DNA of 64,000 nt from Streptomyces sennicomposti (GTDB taxonomy: Bacteria; Actinomycetota; Actinomycetes; Streptomycetales; Streptomycetaceae). Numbering within the stretch: the stretch's first letter is position 1; every line of letters begins with the position of its first letter. The stretch covers positions 1 to 64,000 of the forward strand of contig NZ_JAIOAB010000030.1 in NCBI RefSeq assembly GCF_019890635.1, read 5' to 3'. A program made the translations under genes and the position numbers. Positions 8,745 to 17,108 of the stretch are shown here, one piece after another. Under the pieces are notes generated by a model. It worked only from the letters and a program-made list of their open reading frames with translations. It searched no databases and had not been told where the DNA came from.

Positions 8745-9290
8745 AGGGGGAGCGCGCCGAGCCACTGGAACGCCGGGGGCGCGTGGAGCGCGCCGAGCTT
8801 TTGGAGCGCCGGGGCGGCGTGGAGCGCGCAGAGCTTTTGGAGCGCCGGGGCCGCGCGGAGGGCACCGGGTTCCCGGAGCGCCAGGCTTGTGCCGAGCGCG
8901 CCGAGCCTCCAGAACGCCGGGACTGCGCGGAGCGCGCCGAGCTTGCGGAAGGCCGGGGCTGCGGGCAGCGCCCCGAAACCCCGGAGCGCCCCGAACCCCC
9001 GGAGCGCCGCGATCGCCCGGAGCGCGCCGAGCTTTCGGAGCGCCAGGGCCGTGCGGAGGGCACCGGGTTCCCGGAGTGCCAGGGCCGTGCCGAGCGCGCC
9101 GGGCTTCCGGTCCCGTCCCAGTCCAGGGACTTCTCTGATCTCCCGGAGCGCCGGGGCCGTGCCGAGCGCGCCCGGCTTGCGGTCCCGTCCGAGTCCATGG
9201 AGTTCTCTGATCTCCCGGAGTGCGCGGAGCGGCCGGAGCTTCCCGAACCGCCGCCCGAGCTTCCCGAGCCCTCGGAGCGCCCGGGCGGGG
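8741..9290 (+). repeat. Degenerate 36-base repeat array inside dprA
   Basis: About nine units share the core GAGCGCGCCGAGCTT followed by GGAGCGCCGGGG. Unit lengths vary in multiples of three, so the frame is kept. Some units carry an extra EGTGFPE or SDLPE insert that itself recurs. There are no spacers and no flanking target-site duplication, so this looks like slippage or recombination expansion. Confidence 0.8.
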
Positions 9291-10450
9291 CCGGCGGGCG
9301 CGTGGCGGCGGGCTCCGAGCTGTCGGCGCGGGCCTTCCTCACCCGCGTCCTCGAACCGGGGGACGCGACCGGTGGCCGGTGGGTGCGGGAACTGGGGGCC
9401 GTGACGGTGGCCCGGCGGCTGCGCGACGGCGGGCCGCGCCTGGCCGGGGTCTCGGACAAGCGATGGGCCGGACTGTGCGCCCGGGCCGCGCAGGCCGACC
9501 CCGCACGGGACCTCGCCGCCGCCCGCGAGGCCGGCGTGCGGTTCGTGTGCCCCGGCACGCCCGAGTGGCCGGCCCAGCTCGACGACCTGGGGGACGCCCG
9601 CCCCCTCGGCCTGTGGGTGCGCGGCAGACCGAGCCTGCGGCTGTGGGCGCTGCGCTCGGTCGCCGTGGTCGGCGCGCGGGCCTGCACCGAGTACGGCGCC
9701 CATATGGCCGCCCACCTCGCCGCCGGTCTCGCCGACCGCGGCTGGGTGGTGGTGTCCGGCGGCGCCTACGGGGTCGACGGCGCCGCCCACCGCGGTGCGC
9801 TCGGCAGCTCCGGAGCCACCGTCGCCGTACTGGCCTGCGGCGTCGACCGGCCCTACCCGCGCGGCCACGCCGCCCTGATCGACCGGATCGCCGAGCAGGG
9901 CCTGGTCGTCGGCGAACTGCCGCCCGGCGACCATCCGACGCCGAGCAGGTTCGTCGTCCGCAACCGGGTCATCGCGGCGCTCACCCGGGGCACCGTGGTC
10001 GTGGAGGCCGCCTACCGCAGCGGATCGCTGGTCACCGCCCGCGCCGCGCAACGACTGGGCCGCCACACCATGGGGGTGCCGGGCCCGGCCACGAGCGCGC
10101 GCTCGGCGGGCGTCCACGAACTGCTGCGAGGCGGGGCGACGCTGGTCACCGACGCCGCGGAGATCGTCGAACTCGTCGGCGACATGGGCGAACTGGCCCC
10201 GGCCCGGCACGGCCCCGTCCTCCCGCGCGACCTGCTGGAGCCGGACGCCCGCGAGGTCCTGGCCGCACTTCCCGCGCGCGGTGCGGCGACCGCGGCCGAC
10301 GTCGCCCGGGGCGCCGGGACGACGACGGACGACGCGATCGCGAGACTGTACGAACTCCGATCGCTTGGCTACGTCGAACGACACGGCGAGGGATGGAAGT
10401 TGACACGCCGGGCGGTGATCTCGGCGCGCGCGGGCCAAGGCGGTTGCTGA
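8741..10450 (+). CDS. dprA: DNA-processing protein DprA with repeat-rich N-terminal extension
   Basis: DprA loads RecA on incoming single-stranded DNA. The C-terminal two thirds is canonical: a Rossmann-type core SVAVVGARACTEYG near residue 305, VVSGGAYGVDGAAHRGAL, GELPPG.HPTPSRFVVRNRVIAAL and a winged-helix end. The first 180 residues are not family sequence. They are a charged, probably disordered array of about 12-residue units of the form ERAELLERRGRA, encoded by near-repeats of about 36 bases. The start codon overlaps the comM stop in the usual coupled way, and the frame stays open across the array, so I read it as a real expansion. The total, 569 residues, is well above the roughly 380-400 usual for the genus. 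Confidence 0.88.
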   Translation: MKGERAEPLERRGRVERAELLERRGGVERAELLERRGRAEGTGFPERQACAERAEPPERRDCAERAELAEGRGCGQRPETPERPEPPERRDRPERAELSERQGRAEGTGFPECQGRAERAGLPVPSQSRDFSDLPERRGRAERARLAVPSESMEFSDLPECAERPELPEPPPELPEPSERPGGAGGRVAAGSELSARAFLTRVLEPGDATGGRWVRELGAVTVARRLRDGGPRLAGVSDKRWAGLCARAAQADPARDLAAAREAGVRFVCPGTPEWPAQLDDLGDARPLGLWVRGRPSLRLWALRSVAVVGARACTEYGAHMAAHLAAGLADRGWVVVSGGAYGVDGAAHRGALGSSGATVAVLACGVDRPYPRGHAALIDRIAEQGLVVGELPPGDHPTPSRFVVRNRVIAALTRGTVVVEAAYRSGSLVTARAAQRLGRHTMGVPGPATSARSAGVHELLRGGATLVTDAAEIVELVGDMGELAPARHGPVLPRDLLEPDAREVLAALPARGAATAADVARGAGTTTDDAIARLYELRSLGYVERHGEGWKLTRRAVISARAGQGGC

Positions 10451-10758
10451 CCGAGCGTGTTCGGCCGTCCGGGGGAACGCCGAAGGCTGCGGAAATTCCG
10501 GCAGTTGAGCGACCAGATCATCACTCACAGTAATCGAAGTGACCCGGTGGAGCGCGGTGCGGAACGAATCTGCGCACGCCCCACGCCTCGCCGTTCGCGC
10601 ACCGCGACACTCCAGTCACGCTACGCTCACGGGGTTCCGACGCTGAGACCGACGAAAACCGGACCAGAACCGACCGAGACCGACGACTCGCCCAGGCGAC
10701 CAGAAACCCCAGAAACCCACAAGCCCGCACTCCACGGCAGAACGGCACAAGGCGACGA
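10451..10758. other. Intergenic region dprA-whiG
   Basis: This 308-base gap has no supportable gene. A TACGCT -10-like box at 10622-10627 lies about 130 bases before whiG, but no good -35 sits at the right distance. The whiG promoter must be in here or further upstream; I cannot place it with confidence. Confidence 0.5.
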
Positions 10759-11601
10759 ATGCCCCAGCACACCTCCGGGTCCGACCGGGCGGCGCTCCCC
10801 CCAGCCGCCCGCGACGGTGGCAGCGTGCGGCCGCCCGCTCCCTCGACGCTCGACGAGCTGTGGCGGTCGTACAAGGCGACGGGGGACGAACGGCTGCGGG
10901 AGCAGCTCATCCTGCACTACTCGCCGCTGGTGAAGTACGTGGCGGGACGGGTCAGCGTCGGCCTGCCCCCCAACGTGGAGCAGGCCGACTTCGTCTCCTC
11001 GGGCGTCTTCGGGCTGATCGACGCGATCGAGAAGTTCGACATCGACCGGGAGATCAAGTTCGAGACGTACGCGATCACCCGGATCCGGGGCGCGATGATC
11101 GACGAACTGCGCGCGCTGGACTGGATCCCCCGCTCGGTGCGGCAGAAGGCGCGCAACGTCGAGCGGGCGTACGCGACGCTGGAGGCCCGGCTGCGGCGCA
11201 CCCCGACGGAGACCGAGGTGGCCGGCGAGATGGGCATCGCGGTGGACGAACTGCACGCCGTCTTCAGCCAGTTGTCGCTGGCCAACGTCGTCGCCCTGGA
11301 GGAGCTGCTGCACGTCGGCGGCGAGGACGGCGACGGGCTGAGCTTCATGGACACCCTGGAGGACACCGCCGCCGACAACCCGGTGGAGGTGGCCGAGGAC
11401 CGCGAGCTGCGGCGCTTTCTGGCCCGCGCGATCAACACGCTGCCCGAGCGCGAGAAGACCGTCGTCACGCTGTACTACTACGAGGGCCTCACCCTCGCCG
11501 AGATCGGCAACGTGCTCGGTGTGACCGAGAGCCGGGTCAGCCAGATCCACACCAAGTCGGTACTGCAGTTGCGGGCCAAGCTGGCCAGTTTCGGACGGTG
11601 A
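10759..11601 (+). CDS. whiG: RNA polymerase sigma factor WhiG
   Basis: WhiG is the FliA-class sigma factor that commits Streptomyces aerial hyphae to sporulation. The 280-residue product matches the length I recall for S. coelicolor WhiG and contains region 2 (LKYVAGRVSVGLPPNVEQAD, FVSSGVFGLIDAIEKFD, ETYAITRIRGAMIDELR), region 3 and region 4 (LPEREKTVVTLYYYEGLTLAEIG, VTESRVSQIHTKSVLQLR). WhiG activity is normally held by the anti-sigma RsiG with c-di-GMP; that gene is not in this window. It is the best genus marker here. Confidence 0.97.
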   Translation: MPQHTSGSDRAALPPAARDGGSVRPPAPSTLDELWRSYKATGDERLREQLILHYSPLVKYVAGRVSVGLPPNVEQADFVSSGVFGLIDAIEKFDIDREIKFETYAITRIRGAMIDELRALDWIPRSVRQKARNVERAYATLEARLRRTPTETEVAGEMGIAVDELHAVFSQLSLANVVALEELLHVGGEDGDGLSFMDTLEDTAADNPVEVAEDRELRRFLARAINTLPEREKTVVTLYYYEGLTLAEIGNVLGVTESRVSQIHTKSVLQLRAKLASFGR

Positions 11602-11665
11602 CCGGCGGGGCCCGTGCCGGGGGAGTCACTCCCGTCCCGGGCGCGGCGTCCGTACAGTGGTCGAC

Positions 11666-12247
11666 GTGCCAAGGATTCGAGCGGCCTCCGTGGCCGAGCA
11701 CCGGTCGATGCAGCGAGCCGCCCTGCTGGACGCGGCGCGGACCCTGCTGTCCGAGGGCGGGACGGAGGCTCTGACCTTCCCCGCCCTGGCCGAACGGACG
11801 GGGCTGGCAAGGTCGTCGGTGTACGAGTACTTCCGGTCGCGGGCCGCCGTGGTCGAGGAGCTGTGCGCCGTCGACTTCCCGGTCTGGGCCGCCGAGGTCG
11901 CCGCGGCGATGGCGGCCGTGGCCGGGCCGGAGGCCAAGGTCGAGGCGTACGTCCGCAAGCAGCTGGAGCTGGTCGGCGACCGGCGGCACCGGGCCGTCGT
12001 GGCGATCTCGGCGAGCGAACTGGACGCGGGCGCGCGGGAGAAGATCCGCGCCGCGCACGGCGAACTCGTCGCCATGATCGTCGAGGCGCTGGGGGAGCTG
12101 GGCCACGGCCAGCCCCGCCTGGCGGCGATGCTGCTCCAGGGCGTCGTGGACGCGGCCGTACGCCGCATCGAACTGGGCGCGGCCGAGGAGCCGCCGGTGA
12201 TCGCGGAGGCGGCCGTGGGGATGATCCTGCGGGGGGTCCGCGGCTGA
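11666..12247 (+). CDS. TetR-family transcriptional regulator
   Basis: This is a single-domain repressor-type regulator. The N-terminal helix-turn-helix is clear (AALLDAARTLLSEGGTEALTFPALAERTGLARSSVYEYF, about residues 17-55), and the rest is an all-helical, Ala-rich ligand-binding domain. I chose the GTG at 11666 because a TACAGT -10-like box at 11653-11658 would start transcription almost exactly there; a GTG at 11657 is in frame and possible. It sits between whiG and a convergent LytM-like gene. No target or ligand can be inferred. Confidence 0.85.
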   Translation: MPRIRAASVAEHRSMQRAALLDAARTLLSEGGTEALTFPALAERTGLARSSVYEYFRSRAAVVEELCAVDFPVWAAEVAAAMAAVAGPEAKVEAYVRKQLELVGDRRHRAVVAISASELDAGAREKIRAAHGELVAMIVEALGELGHGQPRLAAMLLQGVVDAAVRRIELGAAEEPPVIAEAAVGMILRGVRG

Positions 12248-12344
12248 CGCTCCGGGGGAGGCGGCGCGCCCGATCTCGTCGAGGAGCGCCCCGTCCCGTA
12301 CGGCTCGGCGGCGCTCGCTTCGGTGCCGGGGGCGGGGGCGGCCG

Positions 12345-13178
12345 TCACGCCGCCGTCGCTGCCCCCGGCACCGGCAGCAGTCTCGACGGGCCGGTGCGCA
12401 GCAGCCACGGCGGCAGGAGCAGCAGCGGGTCGAGATAGGCCTCGCCTCTGCGCAGGCCCCAGTGCAGACAGCCGCTCCCGCAGTGCGACCCGGAGGCGGG
12501 TCCCGCTCCCTGCACCGTGCCGACGATCTGCCCGGCCGCCACCCGCTCGCCCTCCCGCACCGAGGCCCGTACCGGCTCGTACGTCGTCCGCAACGGCGGC
12601 TCGCCCGTCCCCGACAGCTCCACCGAGACCACGCCGCGCCCCGCCACGGGACCCGCGAAGGAGACCCGGCCCGCAGCCACCGCCCGTACCGGAGTGCCCG
12701 GCGGCGCGCCGAGGTCCACGCCCCGGTGGCCGGGCCCGTACGGCGTCGCCGGCGGCTCCCAGCCCCGCAGCACCGGCGGCCGCGCCCCCACGGGCCAGTT
12801 CCGCCCCACAGCCGGCACGGACCCGCCGGCGGACACCGAATCATCGGCGGACACCGAATCATCGGCGGGTGCCGACCCACCGTCCGGGCCAGCTCCACCG
12901 GTCTGCGCCCCGTCCCCGGTCGGCACCGACCCACCGTCCGGCACAGCCCCGCCGGCCTGCGCCCCGTCCCCAGTCGGCACCGACCCACCGGCCGGCGGCG
13001 CCGCGCGAGCCGGGACCGCCCCGTCGGCTGCCTCCGCCGCACCACCCGCCCCCGGCATCAGCACCAGCACCACCACACCCGAAACCAGAGCCAGGACCAG
13101 TAGCCCCACCAGTCCCACCAGCCCCGGCAGCGGCCCGAGCCGCCCCTCCGCACAGCGCTTCCCGCGCATCCCAGACAT
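12345..13178 (-). CDS. M23/LytM-like membrane-anchored peptidase, probably degenerate
   Basis: The predicted protein (277 residues from the ATG at 13178) has one N-terminal membrane segment (LPGLVGLVGLLVLALVSGVVVLVL), a Gly/Pro/Asp-rich linker containing two copies of an 18-residue repeat (GGSVPTGDGAQ.GGA.PD), and a C-terminal M23 domain. M23 enzymes use an HxxxD motif and an HxH motif to bind zinc. GHRGVDLG supplies the first, but the second reads CLHWGL, with Cys where the first His is expected. It may therefore be a non-catalytic LytM scaffold or use an altered site. It is transcribed divergently from rpsB. An upstream in-frame start at 13280 would intrude on the rpsB promoter region. Confidence 0.82.
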   Translation of the reverse strand: MSGMRGKRCAEGRLGPLPGLVGLVGLLVLALVSGVVVLVLMPGAGGAAEAADGAVPARAAPPAGGSVPTGDGAQAGGAVPDGGSVPTGDGAQTGGAGPDGGSAPADDSVSADDSVSAGGSVPAVGRNWPVGARPPVLRGWEPPATPYGPGHRGVDLGAPPGTPVRAVAAGRVSFAGPVAGRGVVSVELSGTGEPPLRTTYEPVRASVREGERVAAGQIVGTVQGAGPASGSHCGSGCLHWGLRRGEAYLDPLLLLPPWLLRTGPSRLLPVPGAATAA

Positions 13179-13449
13179 GCCCACCACGGTGCCGACTCCC
13201 GCCGTCCGCCGCCGGGACCTGTGGACAACCGACGGGTTGTGGACAGCGGCGTCACCCGGCGCCTTCCGTGTCCCGTACACTTCTAGCGGCGACCCGGGTC
13301 ACCGGGTCGACTTCGCACGCCCCGACACCCCGGCCGGCAACGGTCGGTGTCAGCGCCCCTCGGTCCTTCGCGGCAGGCGCACGCGGGCGTCAGGCGCGGG
13401 AGCCGTCCGGTTCCCGCGGCACAACCGAGAATGTCAAGGAGATACGGCC

Positions 13450-14376
13450 ATGGCCGTCGTCACGATGCGGGAGCTGCTGGAGAGCGGCGTCCACTTCGGT
13501 CACCAGACCCGTCGTTGGAACCCGAAGATGAAGCGCTTCATCTTCACGGAGCGCAACGGCATCTACATCATCGACCTGCTCCAGTCGCTGTCGTACATCG
13601 ACCGCGCCTACGAGTTCGTCAAGGAGACCGTGGCCCACGGCGGCACGGTCATGTTCGTCGGCACGAAGAAGCAGGCGCAGGAGGCCATCGCCGAGCAGGC
13701 CACCCGCGTCGGCATGCCCTACGTCAACCAGCGCTGGCTGGGCGGCATGCTCACCAACTTCTCGACCGTCTACAAGCGCCTGCAGCGCCTGAAGGAGCTC
13801 GAGCAGATCGACTTCGAGGACGTGGCCGCCTCCGGCCTCACCAAGAAGGAGCTGCTGGTCCTCTCCCGCGAGAAGGCCAAGCTGGAGAAGACCCTCGGCG
13901 GTATCCGCGAGATGCAGAAGGTGCCCAGCGCCGTCTGGATCGTGGACACCAAGAAGGAGCACATCGCGGTCGGCGAGGCCCGGAAGCTCAACATCCCGGT
14001 CGTCGCCATCCTCGACACCAACTGCGACCCCGACGAGGTCGACTACAAGATCCCGGGCAACGACGACGCGATCCGCTCCGTCACCCTGCTCACCCGTGTG
14101 ATCGCCGACGCCGTCGCCGAGGGCCTCATCGCCCGCTCCGGCGTCAACGCCGGTGACAAGGGCGAGAAGGCCGCGGGCGAGCCGCTGGCCGAGTGGGAGC
14201 GCGACCTGCTCGAGGGCGAGAAGAAGGCCGACGAGGCTCCGGCCGCCGAGGCCGAGAAGCCGGCCGAGGCCGCCGAGGCTCCCGTCGCCGAGGCTCCCGT
14301 CGCCGAGGCTCCGGTCGCCGAGGCGCCGGCTGCCGAGGCCGAGGCCCCGGCCGCCGAGGGCGAGCAGCAGGCCTGA
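13450..14376 (+). CDS. rpsB: 30S ribosomal protein S2
   Basis: S2 joins the small subunit late and contacts S1 and the Shine-Dalgarno helix region. The 308-residue protein begins MAVVTMRELLESGVHFGHQT and has the RRWNPKMKRFIF, QRWLGGMLTNF and PVVAILDTNCDPDEVDY signatures. A GGAGATACGGCC site precedes the ATG. The final 60 or so residues are an Ala/Glu/Pro tail with an EAPVA repeat, a common actinobacterial extension that varies in length. It forms the conserved rpsB-tsf pair. Confidence 0.98.
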   Translation: MAVVTMRELLESGVHFGHQTRRWNPKMKRFIFTERNGIYIIDLLQSLSYIDRAYEFVKETVAHGGTVMFVGTKKQAQEAIAEQATRVGMPYVNQRWLGGMLTNFSTVYKRLQRLKELEQIDFEDVAASGLTKKELLVLSREKAKLEKTLGGIREMQKVPSAVWIVDTKKEHIAVGEARKLNIPVVAILDTNCDPDEVDYKIPGNDDAIRSVTLLTRVIADAVAEGLIARSGVNAGDKGEKAAGEPLAEWERDLLEGEKKADEAPAAEAEKPAEAAEAPVAEAPVAEAPVAEAPAAEAEAPAAEGEQQA

Positions 14377-14395
14377 CCCGTCAGCGTCAGCGTTG

Positions 14396-14429
14396 ACGGC
14401 GGGAGCGGTGTGAATTCCGCTCCCGCCGT
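14396..14429 (+). terminator. Hairpin between rpsB and tsf
   Basis: A perfect 13-bp stem (14396-14408 with 14417-14429) has an 8-base loop. There is no T-run, as is common for Streptomyces terminators. Its place between rpsB and tsf suggests partial termination that lowers or raises tsf relative to rpsB. Confidence 0.75.
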
Positions 14430-14538
14430 TCACCCGTAGGTCAGCGGCGCGTCAGCGGGCTCCCGCTCCATGGGCGGCGGGGGACCGCAGGCCCCCTGAT
14501 CTTCGATCTTCCAGACTTCGAGAAAGATTCACAGACTC

Positions 14539-15375
14539 ATGGCGAACTACACCGCCGCCGACGTCAAGAAGCTTCGTGAGCTCACGGGCGCCGGCATGAT
14601 GGACTGCAAGAAGGCGCTGGACGAGGCCGAGGGCAACGTCGAGAAGGCCGTCGAGGCGCTGCGCATCAAGGGCCAGAAGGGCGTCGCCAAGCGCGAGGGC
14701 CGCTCCGCCGAGAACGGCGCCGTGGTCTCGATCATCGCCGACGACAACTCCTCCGGCGTCCTGGTCGAGCTGAAGTGCGAGACGGACTTCGTCGCCAAGG
14801 GCGACAAGTTCCAGGCCGTGGCCAAGGCCATCGCCGAGCACGTCGCCAAGTCCGCCCCGGCCGACCTGGAGGCCCTGCTCGCCTCCGAGATCGAGCCCGG
14901 CAAGACCGTCCAGGCGTTCGTGGACGAGGCCAACGCCAACCTCGGCGAGAAGATCGTCCTGGACCGCTTCGCGCAGTTCGCCGACGGTTTCGTCACCGCG
15001 TACATGCACCGCACGATGCCCGACCTGCCCCCGCAGATCGGTGTCCTCGTCGAGCTGGACAAGCCGAACGCCGAGATCGCCAAGGGCGTCGCCCAGCACA
15101 TCGCCGCCTTCGCGCCGAAGTACCTCTCCAAGGAGGACGTGCCGGCCGACGTCGTCGAGTCCGAGCGCCGTATCGCCGAGGAGACCACCCGCGCCGAGGG
15201 CAAGCCCGAGGCCGCGATCGCCAAGATCGTCGAGGGTCGTCTGAACGGCTTCTTCAAGGACGCCACGCTGCTCGGCCAGCCCTACGCGCTGGACAACAAG
15301 AAGTCCGTCCAGAAGGTCCTGGACGAGGCCGGTGTCACCCTGAAGCGCTTCACGCGCATCAAGGTCGGCATCTGA
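14539..15375 (+). CDS. tsf: Elongation factor Ts
   Basis: EF-Ts exchanges GDP for GTP on EF-Tu. The 278-residue product carries the N-terminal UBA-like domain with LRELTGAGMMDCKKAL and the core with ELKCETDFVAKGDKF, which inserts near the EF-Tu nucleotide site. Length and motifs are typical of actinobacteria. It follows rpsB after a 162-base spacer that includes a hairpin. Confidence 0.98.
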   Translation: MANYTAADVKKLRELTGAGMMDCKKALDEAEGNVEKAVEALRIKGQKGVAKREGRSAENGAVVSIIADDNSSGVLVELKCETDFVAKGDKFQAVAKAIAEHVAKSAPADLEALLASEIEPGKTVQAFVDEANANLGEKIVLDRFAQFADGFVTAYMHRTMPDLPPQIGVLVELDKPNAEIAKGVAQHIAAFAPKYLSKEDVPADVVESERRIAEETTRAEGKPEAAIAKIVEGRLNGFFKDATLLGQPYALDNKKSVQKVLDEAGVTLKRFTRIKVGI

Positions 15376-15495
15376 GTCCACGGTCCGTACCGCGACGGAC
15401 ACCCGGCCCGGATAGGGTCGACAGCAGTCGTCCACGTCGCCCGCGTATGGCGCCACGCACGCGTGGGTGACGGACGACAGCAGATCTGACGAGGA

Positions 15496-15543
15496 GGCCA
15501 TTGCCGAGCATGGGATGCGAAACACGCCCCACCGGCAATGGCC
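15496..15543 (+). terminator. Long-loop hairpin between tsf and pyrH
   Basis: GGCCATTGCCG at 15496-15506 pairs perfectly with CGGCAATGGCC at 15533-15543 around a 26-base loop. A moderately T-rich stretch (TTCTTCG) follows. It probably ends the rpsB-tsf transcript; a regulatory leader for pyrH is also possible. Confidence 0.65.
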
Positions 15544-15582
15544 TTCTTCGCATGTGCACCACGTAACAGAGGCGGGATCTCA

Positions 15583-16341
15583 ATGACCAGCAAGCCCCGG
15601 AAAAGCGACGACGGCAAAGTGACCGGCCGGTTTCTTCTGAAGCTGTCCGGAGAGGCCTTCTCGGGCGGCGGGGGCCTGGGGGTAGACCCGGACGTGGTGC
15701 ACGCCATCGCCCGTGAGATCGCGGCCGTCGTCCGGGACGGCGCGCAGATCGCGGTCGTGATCGGCGGCGGCAACTTCTTCCGCGGCGCCGAGCTGCAGCA
15801 GCGCGGCATGGACCGCGCCCGCTCCGACTACATGGGCATGCTCGGCACCGTGATGAACTGCCTCGCCCTGCAGGACTTCATCGAGAAGGAAGGCGTCGAC
15901 AGCCGGGTCCAGACCGCCATCACCATGGGCCAGGTGGCCGAGCCGTACATCCCGCTGCGCGCCGTGCGCCACCTGGAGAAGGGCCGCGTGGTCATCTTCG
16001 GGGCGGGTATGGGCATGCCGTACTTCTCCACCGACACCACCGCCGCCCAGCGCGCCCTGGAGATCGACGCCGAGGCGCTGCTCATGGGCAAGAACGGCGT
16101 GGACGGGGTCTACGACTCCGACCCGAAGACCAACCCGGACGCCGTGAAGTTCGACTCCCTCGGCTACAGCGAGGTCATCACCCGCGACCTGAAGGTCGCC
16201 GACGCCACGGCGATCACGCTCTGCCGCGACAACCGGCTCCCGATCGTCGTCTTCGAACTCCTGAAGGAGGGCAATATCGCCCGCGCCGTCAAGGGTGAGA
16301 AGATCGGCACGCTGGTGGGTGAACAGGCCGGCCGGGGCTGA
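15583..16341 (+). CDS. pyrH: Uridylate kinase
   Basis: UMP kinase makes UDP from UMP and ATP in pyrimidine synthesis. The 252-residue protein has the amino-acid-kinase motifs GRFLLKLSGEAF, AVVIGGGNFFRG, DYMGMLGTVMN and LLMGKNGVDGVYDSDP. The ATG at 15583 gives MTSKPRKSDDG, the expected Streptomyces start, with a purine-rich GAGGCGGG site upstream; the in-frame ATG at 15538 lies in the preceding hairpin. It lies in the usual place between tsf and frr. Confidence 0.96.
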   Translation: MTSKPRKSDDGKVTGRFLLKLSGEAFSGGGGLGVDPDVVHAIAREIAAVVRDGAQIAVVIGGGNFFRGAELQQRGMDRARSDYMGMLGTVMNCLALQDFIEKEGVDSRVQTAITMGQVAEPYIPLRAVRHLEKGRVVIFGAGMGMPYFSTDTTAAQRALEIDAEALLMGKNGVDGVYDSDPKTNPDAVKFDSLGYSEVITRDLKVADATAITLCRDNRLPIVVFELLKEGNIARAVKGEKIGTLVGEQAGRG

Positions 16342-16550
16342 CCCGACCCGGCGGAGATCGCCCCGGCCCGACGACTCGCCCCGCCCGCGGCCCGGCACCT
16401 GTCCGGGGGACGGGCGGGACGGACCCGGGCCGGGGGATGGACAATGTCCTGCCGGTCGGGAACCGTGCAGGAAGAAGACGCGACGCAGCCGGCCGCCGGC
16501 CCCGACAAGGAACCGCGACCGGGCCTACTCAAGACACGCAGGAGCAAGTG

Positions 16551-17108
16551 GTGATCGAAGAGACCCTCCTCGAGGCCGAGGAGAAGATGGAGAAGGCCGT
16601 CGTGGTCGCCAAGGAGGACTTCGCCGCGATCCGCACCGGCCGTGCGCACCCGGCGATGTTCAACAAGATCGTGGCCGACTACTACGGCGCGCCGACGCCG
16701 ATCAACCAGCTGGCTTCGTTCTCCGTGCCGGAGCCGCGGATGGCGGTCGTGACGCCGTTCGACAAGACCGCGCTGCGCAACATCGAGCAGGCGATCCGCG
16801 ACTCCGACCTGGGCGTCAACCCCAGCAACGACGGCAATATCATCCGAGTGGTCTTCCCCGAGCTGACCGAGGAACGCCGCCGCGAGTACATCAAGGTCGC
16901 CAAGGGCAAGGGCGAGGACGCCAAGGTCTCCATCCGCTCGGTGCGCCGCAAGGCCAAGGACGCGATCGACAAGCTCGTCAAGGACGGCGAGGTCGGCGAG
17001 GACGAGGGCCGCCGTGCGGAGAAGGAGCTCGACGACACCACCGCTAAGTACGTGGCGCAGGTGGACGAGCTCCTGAAGCACAAGGAGTCGGAGCTGCTCG
17101 AGGTCTGA
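16551..17108 (+). CDS. frr: Ribosome recycling factor
   Basis: RRF and EF-G split ribosomes after termination. The 185-residue product MIEETLLEAEEKMEKAVVVA has the conserved FAAIRTGRAHP and the C-terminal helices KAKDAIDKLVKDGEVGEDEGR and YVAQVDELLKHKE. The GTG at 16551 lies six bases after an AGGAG site; the GTG at 16548 would be too close. The longer reading from 16437 is not family sequence. The stop overlaps the cdsA start (TGATG). Confidence 0.97.
   Translation: MIEETLLEAEEKMEKAVVVAKEDFAAIRTGRAHPAMFNKIVADYYGAPTPINQLASFSVPEPRMAVVTPFDKTALRNIEQAIRDSDLGVNPSNDGNIIRVVFPELTEERRREYIKVAKGKGEDAKVSIRSVRRKAKDAIDKLVKDGEVGEDEGRRAEKELDDTTAKYVAQVDELLKHKESELLEV

Noticed and set aside
13276..13281. TACACT as the rpsB promoter -10 box
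   Set aside because: The -10 is plausible but no acceptable -35 lies 16-18 bases upstream, so I did not list it.
15538..15582. Short leader peptide before pyrH
   Set aside because: The in-frame ATG at 15538 overlaps the hairpin arm and has no ribosome-binding site; it simply runs into pyrH.
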